From Archangium sp. (lineage in GTDB: Bacteria; Myxococcota; Myxococcia; Myxococcales; Myxococcaceae): DNA of 64,000 nucleotides. The stretch lies in contig JAUXRX010000011.1 of assembly GCA_030681645.1 (NCBI GenBank), positions 1 through 64,000 of the forward strand, given 5' to 3'. The position numbers and the translations under genes were made by a program. This document shows, one piece after another, positions 47,190-55,864 of this stretch. The notes beneath the pieces were generated by a model. It had not been told where the DNA came from. It was given only the letters and a program-made list of their open reading frames with translations, and searched no databases. Each line of letters starts with the position of its first letter. Position 1 is the first letter of the stretch.

Positions 47190-49154
47190 CTAGAAGCCCA
47201 GCTCGAAGGTGGAATGGGCGCGGAACTCGGGGCTGAGCCGAACCGCCCAGGCCGCCTCGGCGAGGCACTCGCTCATCGCCTCCGTCTGGGCCGTGACCGC
47301 GACGTCGACGACCTCGTCGGCGGTGGCCTCGAGGCGAAGGTGGGCGCGCTGTTCGCCGAACCGCTGCGCGCAGGCCGCCACGCCGGGGTCCAGCAGCGCG
47401 CGGAGCAACGCCTCGAAGTCGGGTGAGCGCCCCACGCGGCCCCAGCCACAGCTGGTCGAGCCACCGCAGCCACTGCAGCCGAAGCCGCGCATGCCCAGCC
47501 CGCCGCTGCCGATCTCGAGCTGGCCGACGGTCGACGGGGCCGCGTCGGGCGGCACGGCCAGGTACGAGGTGACGGGGCTGACGGCGTGGGAGACGAACGC
47601 CACGGTGCGCAGCTCGTCGTCGCTGAGCTGGCCGCGCACGTCGTCGTCGCCCACCGCGATGCCGGGCAGCCGGTTCGCGAGGCCCGGGTCGATGGTCACC
47701 ACCCGGCGGTACTCGCGCGCCCAGATCTTCCCGGTGAGGGTGAGCTCCGCGGGCGGCTGGGCGCTGAGCGCCGTTTGCCGCACGGCCGAGCCTTCCCGCA
47801 GCGTCGAGTCGACGGACAGCGCCTCGTCGAGACCTGCTGCCTCGACCGCGAAGGAGTCGATGCGGATCGGGCGAACCAGGCCCAGCAGGGTGTCGGCCGA
47901 GAGCACCGGATTCTCCGCGTGACCGTCCACCCGCAGGAAGATGCCCCCGTGCGCCGCGGCGATGGGCGAGAGCGGGGCGTCGTCATCGCGCCGCTCGTCC
48001 AGCTCGGCGCCGTACGCCTCGCCGCGCGCCACCACGTGCACCACGGTGTCCCGCGGCGCCGCCCTCAGCACGCTCACCGTCTCGTCGTTGGAGAACGCGT
48101 GGCGGAGCTGTTCATCGGTGAAGAGCACCACCCGCCCGGTCCCCCCCACCTGCGCGAGGGCCTGCGCGGCCAGCCCCGCCCCCCGCTCGAGGTTGGAGCC
48201 GTTGCCGGGCACCAGCCGCTCGGCCGGCGTGGCGGCGAGCAGCCGCGCCACGTCAGCGGCGGCGACGAAGCGGCCGAAGAGGCGCTCGGCGAAGCGGCGG
48301 TAGATGACGATCTCCACCTGCGCGTCGCGCGCGTTCTCGAGGTAGGGCGCGATCAGCTCAAGCTGCGCGGCGATGCCCGCGGCGCCCTCACTGTGGGACG
48401 CGTCGACCACGAAGACCACGTTGGGGCGCACCGGCGCCCGCTCGAGCTCGGCGGCGGCGTCGATCTCGAGGCGCCAGAGCGTGCGATCGGTGTCGATGGG
48501 AAACGTGGCCCAGCGCACGTCGGCCACGTCGCGGGGCGACCACGGCTGGCGCAGGCGCAGGGTGGTGCTCTCGCCTTCACCCTCTTCGTCGAGGACCTCG
48601 GTCAGCGCGGCGGAGCCCAGCTCGAACTGCGGGGGCAGCCAGCCGTCGACCGGGTCTTCGCGGGGGAGATCGAAGTGCAGCTCGCCCGAGTCGTACTCAG
48701 GTGAAAGCTCGACGTCGTACTCGACGTCGACGGTCGCACCCGGAGCGAGCCCGAACAGGTCGAGGTCGAGGCCGCCAGACCAGGACCACTGCAGCATGCC
48801 CAGCGTCGAGGGCGCTGCGTTGCCGGGGCTGGTGAGCAGGTCCCACCGGGCGGCCGCGTCTTCGCTGCTGGTGAGCGTGCCCGGTTCGGGCCAGCGGCCG
48901 TTGGTGCCGACTCGCAGGGAGGTGGCGATGGCGCCGTCGGGCAACGCGAGGTGGCGGTTGAGCGCCTGGAACCCGGGGCTGTCGTTGCGGAGCTGCCGCT
49001 TCACCTTGAGCCGCGCCGCGCCGGTGTCGAAGCGCACCGCGACCGTGTGGGAGACTTCGTTGACGTTCGCGTTCCCGCGCGGCTGCAGCCCGGCGAGGTC
49101 CTCGGGTGAACAGGCGGCGAGCCAGAGGACCGTGAAGGGGGCGAGCTTGCGCAT
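47190..49154 (-). CDS. Lipoprotein with VWA domain and Gly/Cys-rich cluster
   Basis: 654 residues. Signal with lipobox (VLWLAAC, Cys ~15). An N-terminal beta-rich region like the VIT domain of VWA surface proteins (HTVAVRFDTGAARLKVKRQL, ~35-55) leads to a VWA domain (VVFVVDASHSEGAAG, MIDAS DxSxS, ~245-260) and beta-rich C-terminal parts. Around residues 545-567 lies GMRGFGCSGCGGSTSCGWG, three Cys in a Gly-rich stretch, unusual for the family; the tail (ALLDPGVAACAQRFGEQRAH) resembles the AgmX/TonB-like C-terminus used by myxobacterial envelope proteins. Metal-dependent adhesion or complex assembly is plausible. Confidence 0.8.
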   Translation of the reverse strand: MRKLAPFTVLWLAACSPEDLAGLQPRGNANVNEVSHTVAVRFDTGAARLKVKRQLRNDSPGFQALNRHLALPDGAIATSLRVGTNGRWPEPGTLTSSEDAAARWDLLTSPGNAAPSTLGMLQWSWSGGLDLDLFGLAPGATVDVEYDVELSPEYDSGELHFDLPREDPVDGWLPPQFELGSAALTEVLDEEGEGESTTLRLRQPWSPRDVADVRWATFPIDTDRTLWRLEIDAAAELERAPVRPNVVFVVDASHSEGAAGIAAQLELIAPYLENARDAQVEIVIYRRFAERLFGRFVAAADVARLLAATPAERLVPGNGSNLERGAGLAAQALAQVGGTGRVVLFTDEQLRHAFSNDETVSVLRAAPRDTVVHVVARGEAYGAELDERRDDDAPLSPIAAAHGGIFLRVDGHAENPVLSADTLLGLVRPIRIDSFAVEAAGLDEALSVDSTLREGSAVRQTALSAQPPAELTLTGKIWAREYRRVVTIDPGLANRLPGIAVGDDDVRGQLSDDELRTVAFVSHAVSPVTSYLAVPPDAAPSTVGQLEIGSGGLGMRGFGCSGCGGSTSCGWGRVGRSPDFEALLRALLDPGVAACAQRFGEQRAHLRLEATADEVVDVAVTAQTEAMSECLAEAAWAVRLSPEFRAHSTFELGF

Positions 49155-49189
49155 GAGCCCCCGACACCACGCGCCTTTGGAACGTTCCT

Positions 49190-49507
49190 TCAGAGGGTGA
49201 TGGTCACGCCCGAGGCGTCACGCACACACTCTGCGACCCAGGCGCCCAGCTCGAGGCCCTTGCCCTTGTCGTCCATCCACCGGCCGTCGTCGGCCCGCGA
49301 GAAGTGAACGCCGGCGCTCTTGCCCGCGACCCAGATCTGGTCGACCGCGCGCTGGGTGTTGACGATCACCTTGGTGCCGCTCTTCGTGGCGGTGATGGTG
49401 ACCATGTCGCCCGTCGCGTCGCACTCGAGCAGGTCGGGGTCGACGCCGTCGACCGCGGCCACCAGGCGCTTGAAGAACGAGGAGACAGAGCCCGCGTAGT
49501 CGATCAT
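49190..49507 (-). CDS. cyaY: Frataxin-like iron-donor protein CyaY
   Basis: 105 residues from ATG 49507; GGAGGG lies 5-6 bases upstream and fixes this start over GTG 49540. The frataxin core is visible: an acidic first helix and VDPDLLECDATGDMVTI, then VNTQRAVDQIWVAGKSAGVH and FSRADDGRWMDDKGKGLEL, matching the NKQ-x-QIW and W-x-D segments of CyaY. Binds iron on acidic residues and modulates iron-sulfur cluster assembly. It stands alone, 35 bp from the VWA lipoprotein gene on the same strand. Confidence 0.85.
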   Translation of the reverse strand: MIDYAGSVSSFFKRLVAAVDGVDPDLLECDATGDMVTITATKSGTKVIVNTQRAVDQIWVAGKSAGVHFSRADDGRWMDDKGKGLELGAWVAECVRDASGVTITL

Positions 49508-49591
49508 GCGCCCTCCTACCGCTTCGGGAGCACTGACCACAGCTCCGCGAGGGGTCCGTCAACGAACTCTCGCCGAAGGAATCTAGATCGG

Positions 49592-50098
49592 TCAGGTGTT
49601 CTCGACGAGCGGCCCCTCGAAGATCGGCTGGCCGGGAGCGGCGTAGAAGATGAGCTTGCCCGCCGCGAGGTTGTCGTCAGGCCGCTCGATGCCGATCACC
49701 GTTCCGGGCTGCACCGGCTTCGGAAACGAGCCCAGCCCCAGGAAGTGTGCCGCGGTCGAGCCCATCGACGGCTGGTGACCGACCAGCACGATGGTCTCGC
49801 CCAGCCGATCTGCCAGCAGGCCTTCGATCGCGCCCACCGGGCCGTCGGGGAAGAGGGTGCGGTTGGCGCGCATGGGGCCCTCGTACTGGAGCGCCTGGGC
49901 CAGCAGCGTGGCGGTCTGCACCGCGCGCACGAGGGGGCTCATGAAGAGCAGGTTGGGCATGCCGATGCGGGCCGCCAGTGGGGCGAAGTGGCCTGGGAGC
50001 GCGAGCCGCGCGCGGGACGTCAGGGCCCGGGCCTCGTCTTCCAGACCTTCGGGGATGTCGGCGTCAGCGTCTCCGTGACGGACCAGAAAAACTCTCAC
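49592..50098 (-). CDS. sixA: SixA-type phosphohistidine phosphatase
   Basis: 168 residues. The RHG motif (RVFLVRHGDAD, His8 is the phospho-acceptor), FMSPLVRAVQTATLLAQ and LVGHQPSMG (second catalytic His) are those of histidine phosphatases of the SixA size class. SixA dephosphorylates a phosphohistidine on HPt or PTS proteins, which suits an organism with many hybrid kinases like those at 2.7 and 37.5 kb. Alternative: a generic phosphoglycerate-mutase-like phosphatase. Confidence 0.9.
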   Translation of the reverse strand: MRVFLVRHGDADADIPEGLEDEARALTSRARLALPGHFAPLAARIGMPNLLFMSPLVRAVQTATLLAQALQYEGPMRANRTLFPDGPVGAIEGLLADRLGETIVLVGHQPSMGSTAAHFLGLGSFPKPVQPGTVIGIERPDDNLAAGKLIFYAAPGQPIFEGPLVENT

Positions 50099-50166
50099 CC
50101 CTCAGAGCCTGTCAGAAGCGTCACCCCGGCGCGACACCCTTGCGCAGGCACCCGCGCCCGCTCACC

Positions 50167-50736
50167 ATGCGCGCGATGCGCTGGCTTGCGTTCTCCCTTC
50201 TTTTTCTCGGCTGTCAGAAGCCGGTGGGCCCGGTGGGGCGGGCCGATTCGGGCCCGGCGATCGCCGAGGTGGCCGACGCGGGCCAGGTGGTCACCGAGGC
50301 CCGGCTCGACGCGTGGCTGCGCTGGCAGCAGGCCCTGGCTGCGCTCCCGCCCATCGGCCGGGCCGACGGCGGTTCGGAGCTCCGCGCCAGGGCCCGGCAG
50401 GAAGCCGTGCTTCTCGAACAGGCAGGCCTCACTTCTGACGAGGCCGACGCGATCGAGGCCGTGGTGGCCGCGGTGGTGGCCGAGCGCAACGTGGCGAAGC
50501 TGACCGGCGCCGACGCCTTGCAGCAGTTCCGCTCGGGGATGAAGCAGCTGGGCGGCGAGCAGCGGCTCAAGGCCGAGGCGGCGCTGGCCGATCTGCAGGT
50601 GAAGTCGACGCAGGGGTCGCTCGCCCCGATCGAGGAACAGCACGGTGTCGAGGCGGTGAGGGTGGTGTTGACCCGCGAGGCCGAAGTGACCAAGACGTGG
50701 GACGCGCTGCTCGAAGCGCGAGGAGACAAGAAATGA
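50167..50736 (+). CDS. Lipoprotein, unknown function
   Basis: 189 residues from ATG 50167 (ATG 50176 also possible). A signal peptide with lipobox (FSLLFLGC), then a helical periplasmic domain rich in Ala, Glu, Gln and Arg (ARARQEAVLLEQAGLTSDEADAI). Helical periplasmic lipoproteins of this kind often act as chaperone-like or complex-forming partners. Overlaps the next gene by 4 bp (ATGA), so the two are coupled, but the partner is an acyl-CoA dehydrogenase, an unusual pairing. Confidence 0.7.
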   Translation: MRAMRWLAFSLLFLGCQKPVGPVGRADSGPAIAEVADAGQVVTEARLDAWLRWQQALAALPPIGRADGGSELRARARQEAVLLEQAGLTSDEADAIEAVVAAVVAERNVAKLTGADALQQFRSGMKQLGGEQRLKAEAALADLQVKSTQGSLAPIEEQHGVEAVRVVLTREAEVTKTWDALLEARGDKK

Positions 50737-52385
50737 CCCGACGTGTGAGTTGGCTCGATTCAGAAGCGGCCCTCGGCCGGATCCTTTCCCGGCAGCTCGG
50801 CCCGGCCTTCGAGAAGGCGAAGCCCCGCCTGCAGCGCATGGGCGATCAGGCGGCCAACGAAGGCTCGGTCTGGGCCGCCGAGGCCGATCGCAACACGCCG
50901 AAGCTCGTCACTCACGACCGCACCGGCGAGCGCATCGACGAGATCGACTACCACCACAGCTACCGGAAGCTGCAGCAGCTCGGCTACGGCGGCGGGGTGG
51001 TGGCGGCCTCGTACGATCCCGCGCTGGCGGCCGAGCGCGGCGACGCCCCCAGGGCGCTCACCTTCGGCCTGGGGTACCTCTTCGGCCAGGCCGAAGCGGG
51101 CCTCTACTGCCCCATCTGCATGACCGACGGCGCGGCGTACCTGCTCGCCAAGTTCGGCACGCCCGAGCTCAAGGCGCGTTTCCTGCCGAGGCTGGGCACC
51201 ACGAACATGGACCAGGTCTTCACCGGCGCCATGTTCCTCACCGAGAAGCAGGGCGGCAGCGACGTGGGGCAGATCACCTGCGTGGCGAAGGGCGGCAAGG
51301 GCGTGCCCGGCGAGGCGGTGCAGCTCTTCGGCGACAAGTGGTTCTGCTCGAACGTCGACGCCGACGTGATCATGATCCTCGCGCGGCCCGAGAGCGCCGT
51401 GGCCGGCACGCGGGGCCTGGGGCTGTACGTGCTCCCGCGGCACCTCGAGAACGGCCAGCGCAACGCGTACAGGATCAACCGCATCAAGGAGAAGCTCGGT
51501 GAGCGCAGCTTCCCCTCGGGCGAGGTCACGCTCGAGGGCGCGACCGCGTACCTGCTGGGTGGGCCGGGCGAAGGCTTTCACCAGATGACGGTGATGCTCA
51601 ACCTGTCGCGGCTCTACAACGCGATCGCCTCGGTGGCGGTGATGCGCCGCGCGGTGGTCGAGTCGATCGCCTGGGCTGAGGACCGGGTGGCCTTCGGCAA
51701 GAAGGTGATCGATCACCCGCTGATGGCCGAGACCCTGATGGACATGGCCTGCGAGCAGCGCCTGGCGCTCAACTGGGCCTTCCGCGGGGTCAACCTGATG
51801 GACCGGCTCGAGGGCGGCCGCGCCACCGAAGAAGAGCGGCGCGCGCTGCGCATGCTCACGCCGTTGCTCAAGTACGTGCTGGGCAAGCTCGCCGTGAGCA
51901 TCTGCTCGGAGGGCGTCGAGGCGCTGGGCGGCAACGGCTACATCGAAGACTGGCCGCTGGCGCGCGTGCTGCGTGACGCGCAGGTGCTGCCCATCTGGGA
52001 AGGCACGACCAACATCCTCGTGCTCGACACCTTCCGCGCGCTCCGCAAGGAGAGCGGCCACGAGGCGCTCTTCGCCGAGCTCACCCGCGGCATCTCGGAG
52101 TCGCCGGCCGACCTCCAGCCGCGCCTCACTGCGATGTTCGACGAGCTCAAGACCGCGCTCGGTGAGCTGGTGAGCGACGCGACCGGCGAGCACGCCTGGC
52201 GCGACTGGACTGATCGCGCCTCGTTCCTGTGGAACGTGACCAACTCGTTCTCGAAGTCGGTGGGCTACGGCACCGCCACCGATGAGCGCGCGGCGCGGCG
52301 GGTGTTCAGCAAGTACGCCCGCGCGACGCTGCTGCGAAAGGACCGTGCCAGCGCCGCCGAGGTGAGGGCGATCGCCTTCACCTGA
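50733..52385 (+). CDS. AidB-like acyl-CoA dehydrogenase family protein
   Basis: 550 residues; ATG 50733 in an ATGA overlap, with AGGAGA upstream. FAD-dependent acyl-CoA dehydrogenase family: FTGAMFLTEKQGGSDVGQI (flavin/substrate), VIMILARPES, LPIWEGTTNILVLDT and the C-terminal helical bundle. The N-terminal extension, the ICMTDGAAYLL segment and the overall size resemble AidB, which binds DNA and is linked to alkylation damage. Whether this one is a true dehydrogenase or AidB-like cannot be settled by eye. IWEGTTN is present but the usual catalytic Glu is at a different place in AidB-like proteins. Confidence 0.85.
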   Translation: MTRRVSWLDSEAALGRILSRQLGPAFEKAKPRLQRMGDQAANEGSVWAAEADRNTPKLVTHDRTGERIDEIDYHHSYRKLQQLGYGGGVVAASYDPALAAERGDAPRALTFGLGYLFGQAEAGLYCPICMTDGAAYLLAKFGTPELKARFLPRLGTTNMDQVFTGAMFLTEKQGGSDVGQITCVAKGGKGVPGEAVQLFGDKWFCSNVDADVIMILARPESAVAGTRGLGLYVLPRHLENGQRNAYRINRIKEKLGERSFPSGEVTLEGATAYLLGGPGEGFHQMTVMLNLSRLYNAIASVAVMRRAVVESIAWAEDRVAFGKKVIDHPLMAETLMDMACEQRLALNWAFRGVNLMDRLEGGRATEEERRALRMLTPLLKYVLGKLAVSICSEGVEALGGNGYIEDWPLARVLRDAQVLPIWEGTTNILVLDTFRALRKESGHEALFAELTRGISESPADLQPRLTAMFDELKTALGELVSDATGEHAWRDWTDRASFLWNVTNSFSKSVGYGTATDERAARRVFSKYARATLLRKDRASAAEVRAIAFT

Positions 52386-52389
52386 AGAC

Positions 52390-52431
52390 CTGTCTCCCTC
52401 TCCCCGCGGGGGGAGGGTCGGGGAGAGGGCT
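52390..52431. repeat. Dispersed palindromic repeat family ii
   Basis: CTGTCTCCCTCTCCCCGCGG followed by GGGGAGGGTCGGGGAGAGGG; CCCTCTCCCC can pair with the GGGGAGGG and GGGGAGAGGG stretches. Confidence 0.7.
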
Positions 52432-52511
52432 GACGTCTCCGCGCACCCTCACCGCGACGTCCGAAGGTCCTGAAACTTCTCCGCGGCTCGGCCGTTGCTA
52501 GGTCCCGAGCC

Positions 52512-52901
52512 ATGGAACTCCAGTTCTTCAACGCGCCCCAGAAGTCGCTCTGCTTCGTCTCTGCCGCTGAGCGTTCGATGGCGGCCTGGACGCGCGTCAA
52601 GGCGATGCACGCGCCGTGGTTGGTGGTGCTGGGCCCCGACGGCCAGGCCACCGGCGTGATGCCCGCCGAGTCCCTTCGGGACGCGATGCGGGCAGGTCCT
52701 CACGGCATCGTCGCGCAGCTGCCCTCTCGGGGGGCGGCGGTGCTGCCGCATCGCTCGAAGCTGTCCGAGGTGCTGCGGGCGCTCGAGAGCGCGGAGATCG
52801 AGGCCGTGCTGCTGGTCGAAGGTGACCTGGTCCACACGGTCGTCATGCGCGCTGACCTTTCAGATCTGAAAGTTCGCGGGCGGATCCGAAATCAATTCTG
52901 A
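52512..52901 (+). CDS. Single-CBS-domain-like protein
   Basis: 129 residues from ATG 52512. A region like one CBS motif (PWLVVLGPDGQATGVMPAES, LPSRGAAVLPHRSKLSEVLR, ESAEIEAVLLVEGDLVHTVV). CBS pairs sense adenosyl ligands; here a single motif would require dimerisation or pairing with the next protein. No signal or membrane segment. Start fits a typical CBS N-terminus. Confidence 0.65.
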   Translation: MELQFFNAPQKSLCFVSAAERSMAAWTRVKAMHAPWLVVLGPDGQATGVMPAESLRDAMRAGPHGIVAQLPSRGAAVLPHRSKLSEVLRALESAEIEAVLLVEGDLVHTVVMRADLSDLKVRGRIRNQF

Positions 52902-52962
52902 GTGTTTCCTGTAGTCAGAACGGTGACTTGCGGGCGGCCCGGAAGCTGCTTTCTCCCGGGGC

Positions 52963-53337
52963 ATGCTGACCACTGCCTCGACCTCCGCCGCTGTCGTCGT
53001 TGAATCGGCTCCGCTGTGGGTGGTTGCCGACATGGTGCAGGCGGGCCGCTACGACGTGGTGCTGGTGCTCGACGAGTCTCAGTCGGTGATGGGGCTGGTG
53101 CGCAGCGACGCGGTGCTCCGCCTCTCGCCGCGGCTCCCTGAAGCGCCCGTGCGCATGCTGCCGCTGCAGCGCGTGGTGGAAGTGAAGGACACGGTGACCC
53201 TCGACGAGGCGAGGCTGCTGCTCGAGGACGACGGCGTCGACGCGTTGTTGATCGAGAAGCCGATGCTGCAGGGCTGGATCGTGCTGCTGCGCGACGCGGT
53301 GATGGCTGAATCAGAGCCGCAGCTCTCGGTCGCGTAG
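52963..53337 (+). CDS. CBS-domain protein
   Basis: 124 residues. Two CBS-like halves: PLWVVADMVQAGRYDVVLVL (with VVGLVRSDAV-like end) and LQRVVEVKDTVTLDEARLLL followed by EDDGVDALLIEKPMLQGWIV. Starts 61 bp after the first CBS-like gene, so the two may form a heteromer sensing an adenosine nucleotide. The C-terminal GWIVLLRDAV fits a CBS end. The partners regulated are not obvious in the neighbourhood. Confidence 0.7.
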   Translation: MLTTASTSAAVVVESAPLWVVADMVQAGRYDVVLVLDESQSVMGLVRSDAVLRLSPRLPEAPVRMLPLQRVVEVKDTVTLDEARLLLEDDGVDALLIEKPMLQGWIVLLRDAVMAESEPQLSVA

Positions 53338-53352
53338 CACCTCGACACGCTG

Positions 53353-53412
53353 ATTCACCCCGAGCGGAGTCGAGCGTCTTCCTGCGCGCCCATCCCTCGA
53401 CTCCGCTGAACG
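53353..53412. repeat. Dispersed repeat family i, degenerate inverted pair
   Basis: ATTCACCCCGAGCGGAGTCG (53353 onward) and CCCTCGACTCCGCTGAACGG (53394-53412, with a deletion in the middle) between the CBS gene and pbpC. Confidence 0.75.
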
Positions 53413-53419
53413 GTGATGG

Positions 53420-55864
53420 TCAGTCGTCGACCACCACCGTCACCGCCGCCGTCGTCTCCCCGGACTGGGCGAGCCTCGCGCGGATGACGTGCGTGCCCGG
53501 TGAGAGGTGCCAGCGCAGCTCGTGGGGGTAGCCCACCCGGCCGACCGGCGCTCCATCGACCAGCCAGACGATCTCTTCGTTCGCCGGAGTGACCGCCGCG
53601 GCGAAGCGCACCGTCGACAGCTCTCGCGGCGTATCGGGATCGAAGAGGTAGCGGCTCTTCGCCCTCGGCTCGCGGATGGCGATCTTCGGCGTGACCGCTT
53701 CTCCCACCGGGCAAAGCGGGGAGAACGCCGCCGGCGCGATGGCCAGGCGCTGCTTGCGCGCCCAGGGCTCGTACGTCTCGGGCAGATCGAGCAGCGACTG
53801 CTTCACCACGAACTCAGGCGGACAGGACGGCCCGGCGCGGAGCTTGTTGCGCAGATCGATCGCCACCTCGACGTGGAACGGGCAGCCCTCGTGCGGCTCG
53901 GTGCCGGCGATGAACCACTCGGAGCGGGTGTGGGTGCAGCCCGGTCCCGGCACGTCGCCCGAGATCGCGCACACCTCGCGCCGCACCAGCGAGGACGGCA
54001 GGGGGCGCTCCATCAACTGGGGGATCGCCGGCGAGCGGGTCGGTGACACGTCTTCCAGAATGTGGTGCGCCGCGGGGGCCGCCGCCGTCGCCCCCGAGGC
54101 CAGGTTCATGCGCCGCCAGTCGTGGTTGCCGATCCACGTGAGCACCAGCACCCGGTCGTCGAAGGCCACGGCCCACGCGTCGCGATAGCCCTGGCTGGTG
54201 CCCGTCTTGATCGCCACGGCGTGGTCGAAGTCGAGCGGACCTCCGACGGGGAAGCCGGGCCGCCGCGCGCCGGGGTCCGCCAGGATGTGCGCGGTCAGCA
54301 GCGCCGCGTCGGTGGAGAGGATGCGCGCCCCCGCCTGCTTCGGTGCGTCGATGAAGCGGCGCAGCGGCGTGGTCTCTCCCTCGTTGGCGAGCGCGGTGTA
54401 CAGCGTGGCCAGCTCGTTCGGAGTCACCGGCAGCGCGCCGATGGCCAGCCCCAGCCCGTAGGCCTCGGGCGCGAAGCGCACGCCCTTCACCCCGCCACGC
54501 TCGAAGCGGGCCAGCGCCTCGTCGACGCCGACCTGCGCCAGCACCCGCAGCGCGGGGATGTTGCGCGAGTTGCCCAGGGCCTCGCGCAGCAGCATCGGCC
54601 CCAGGAAGGTGTGGGTGATGTTCTCGGGCACGTAGAGGCCGCCGCCGGGCACCTCGAACTCGACGGGCGTGTCGGCGATCACCGTGGCGGCCGTGTGCGT
54701 GCCTTTCTCGAGCGCGAGCGCGTAGATGAAGGGCTTGAGGGCCGAGCCGGGCGAGCGGCGGGTGTCGAGGAAGTCGATCGCGCCGCGCGCCTCGACGTCG
54801 AAGTAGTTCGCGCTGCCGACCGAGGCCAGCACGTCGCCGGTGGCGAGCTCGACCACCAGGCCCGCGGTGTTGGTGGCGCCCGCCCCGCGCAGCCGCGAGA
54901 GGTTCTCGTTGAGCGAGCGGAAGGTGGTGCCCTGCACGTCGAGGTCGAGCGTGGTGTGGTGCACCACCTCGGCGCTGCCCCGCACCTCCCGCGCCGCGGC
55001 GAGCAGGAAGTGCATCGCCTCGACGTGGCGCCGGGGGCGTGGCACCACCCGCAGATCCGAGTTGAGGGCGATGCGCAGGTCTTCGTCGGTGATCACCCCG
55101 CGCGTGTGCAGCTGCCGGAGAATGCGGCGCGCGCGCGTCAACGCCAGCTTGTGGCCCACCGTGGTCCACGGCGACATGCGGCCGGGCTGTTGGGGGAGCG
55201 CCGCGAGGTACGCGGCCTGGAGCCAGGACAGGTCTTCGATGGGCTTCTCGAAGTAGAGCCGCGAGGCGCGCACCACGCCGTGGCAGCGGTTTCCGTAGGG
55301 GGCGATGGTCAGGTAGTGGCGCAGCACGTCTTCGTGGCCGAAGCGGTGAATGAGCAGCATCGCCTCGGCCGCTTCCTGAAGCTTGGCGAAGAGCGTGCGC
55401 GACTTCGGGTGCTGCAGCCGCGCGAGCTGCATGGGAATGGTCGAGGCGCCCGAGATGACGCGCCGGTTCTTGAGGTTCTGCCAGGCCGCGCGGGCGATGG
55501 AAGGGAAGTGCACCCCGTGGTGCTCGTTGAAGTTGCGGTCTTCGGTCTCGAGCGTGGTGACGACGACTTTCTCGGGCAGGGTCTCGGGCACCGGCCAGAA
55601 GCCCCAGGCCTCGTGACTGCCCGCCACCTCACCCAGGAACTTGCCGGTGCGATCGAGCAGCAGGTGCGAGGGCTGGCGGTGCTTCAGCGTGCCGTCGAGC
55701 CCGTGGATGAACCACCCCGCGAAGGCGAGGAGGCCCACCAGGACGACGTATCTCCCTCGACTCCGCTCGGGATGAGCGGATCCGTTCACCCCGCGCGGAG
55801 CGGATCCGTTCACCCCGCGCGGAGCGGCTCCGTTCACCCCGAGCGGAGTCGAGGGGCGACTCAC
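53420..55864 (-). CDS. pbpC: Penicillin-binding protein 1C
   Basis: 814 residues from GTG 55864 in a GTGA overlap with the alpha-2-macroglobulin stop. After one membrane helix (RYVVLVGLLAFAGWFIHGL) comes the glycosyltransferase domain (TLETEDRNFNEHHGVHFPSI, GASTIPMQLARLQHP) and the transpeptidase (SPGSALKPF active-site Ser-xx-Lys, IKTGTSQGYRDAWA) with the PBP1C C-terminal domain. Polymerises and crosslinks peptidoglycan; PbpC with alpha-2-macroglobulin is a known bacterial pair, thought to guard or repair the envelope. The first ~37 residues are a dispersed-repeat read-through (RPSTPLGVNG, APRGVNG twice), see the repeat entry. Confidence 0.93.
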   Translation of the reverse strand: MSRPSTPLGVNGAAPRGVNGSAPRGVNGSAHPERSRGRYVVLVGLLAFAGWFIHGLDGTLKHRQPSHLLLDRTGKFLGEVAGSHEAWGFWPVPETLPEKVVVTTLETEDRNFNEHHGVHFPSIARAAWQNLKNRRVISGASTIPMQLARLQHPKSRTLFAKLQEAAEAMLLIHRFGHEDVLRHYLTIAPYGNRCHGVVRASRLYFEKPIEDLSWLQAAYLAALPQQPGRMSPWTTVGHKLALTRARRILRQLHTRGVITDEDLRIALNSDLRVVPRPRRHVEAMHFLLAAAREVRGSAEVVHHTTLDLDVQGTTFRSLNENLSRLRGAGATNTAGLVVELATGDVLASVGSANYFDVEARGAIDFLDTRRSPGSALKPFIYALALEKGTHTAATVIADTPVEFEVPGGGLYVPENITHTFLGPMLLREALGNSRNIPALRVLAQVGVDEALARFERGGVKGVRFAPEAYGLGLAIGALPVTPNELATLYTALANEGETTPLRRFIDAPKQAGARILSTDAALLTAHILADPGARRPGFPVGGPLDFDHAVAIKTGTSQGYRDAWAVAFDDRVLVLTWIGNHDWRRMNLASGATAAAPAAHHILEDVSPTRSPAIPQLMERPLPSSLVRREVCAISGDVPGPGCTHTRSEWFIAGTEPHEGCPFHVEVAIDLRNKLRAGPSCPPEFVVKQSLLDLPETYEPWARKQRLAIAPAAFSPLCPVGEAVTPKIAIREPRAKSRYLFDPDTPRELSTVRFAAAVTPANEEIVWLVDGAPVGRVGYPHELRWHLSPGTHVIRARLAQSGETTAAVTVVVDD
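55755..55856. repeat. Dispersed repeat family i cluster inside the 5' end of pbpC
   Basis: One copy in one orientation (55755-55780) and three in the other, the first two being direct 24-bp repeats (ATCCGTTCACCCCGCGCGGA and GCGG). They lie between the coupled GTG start and the membrane helix of PbpC and are open in frame. Confidence 0.88.

Noticed and set aside
49190..49540. Frataxin start at GTG 49540
   Set aside because: ATG 49507 has GGAGGG at proper spacing and matches the family's N-terminus.
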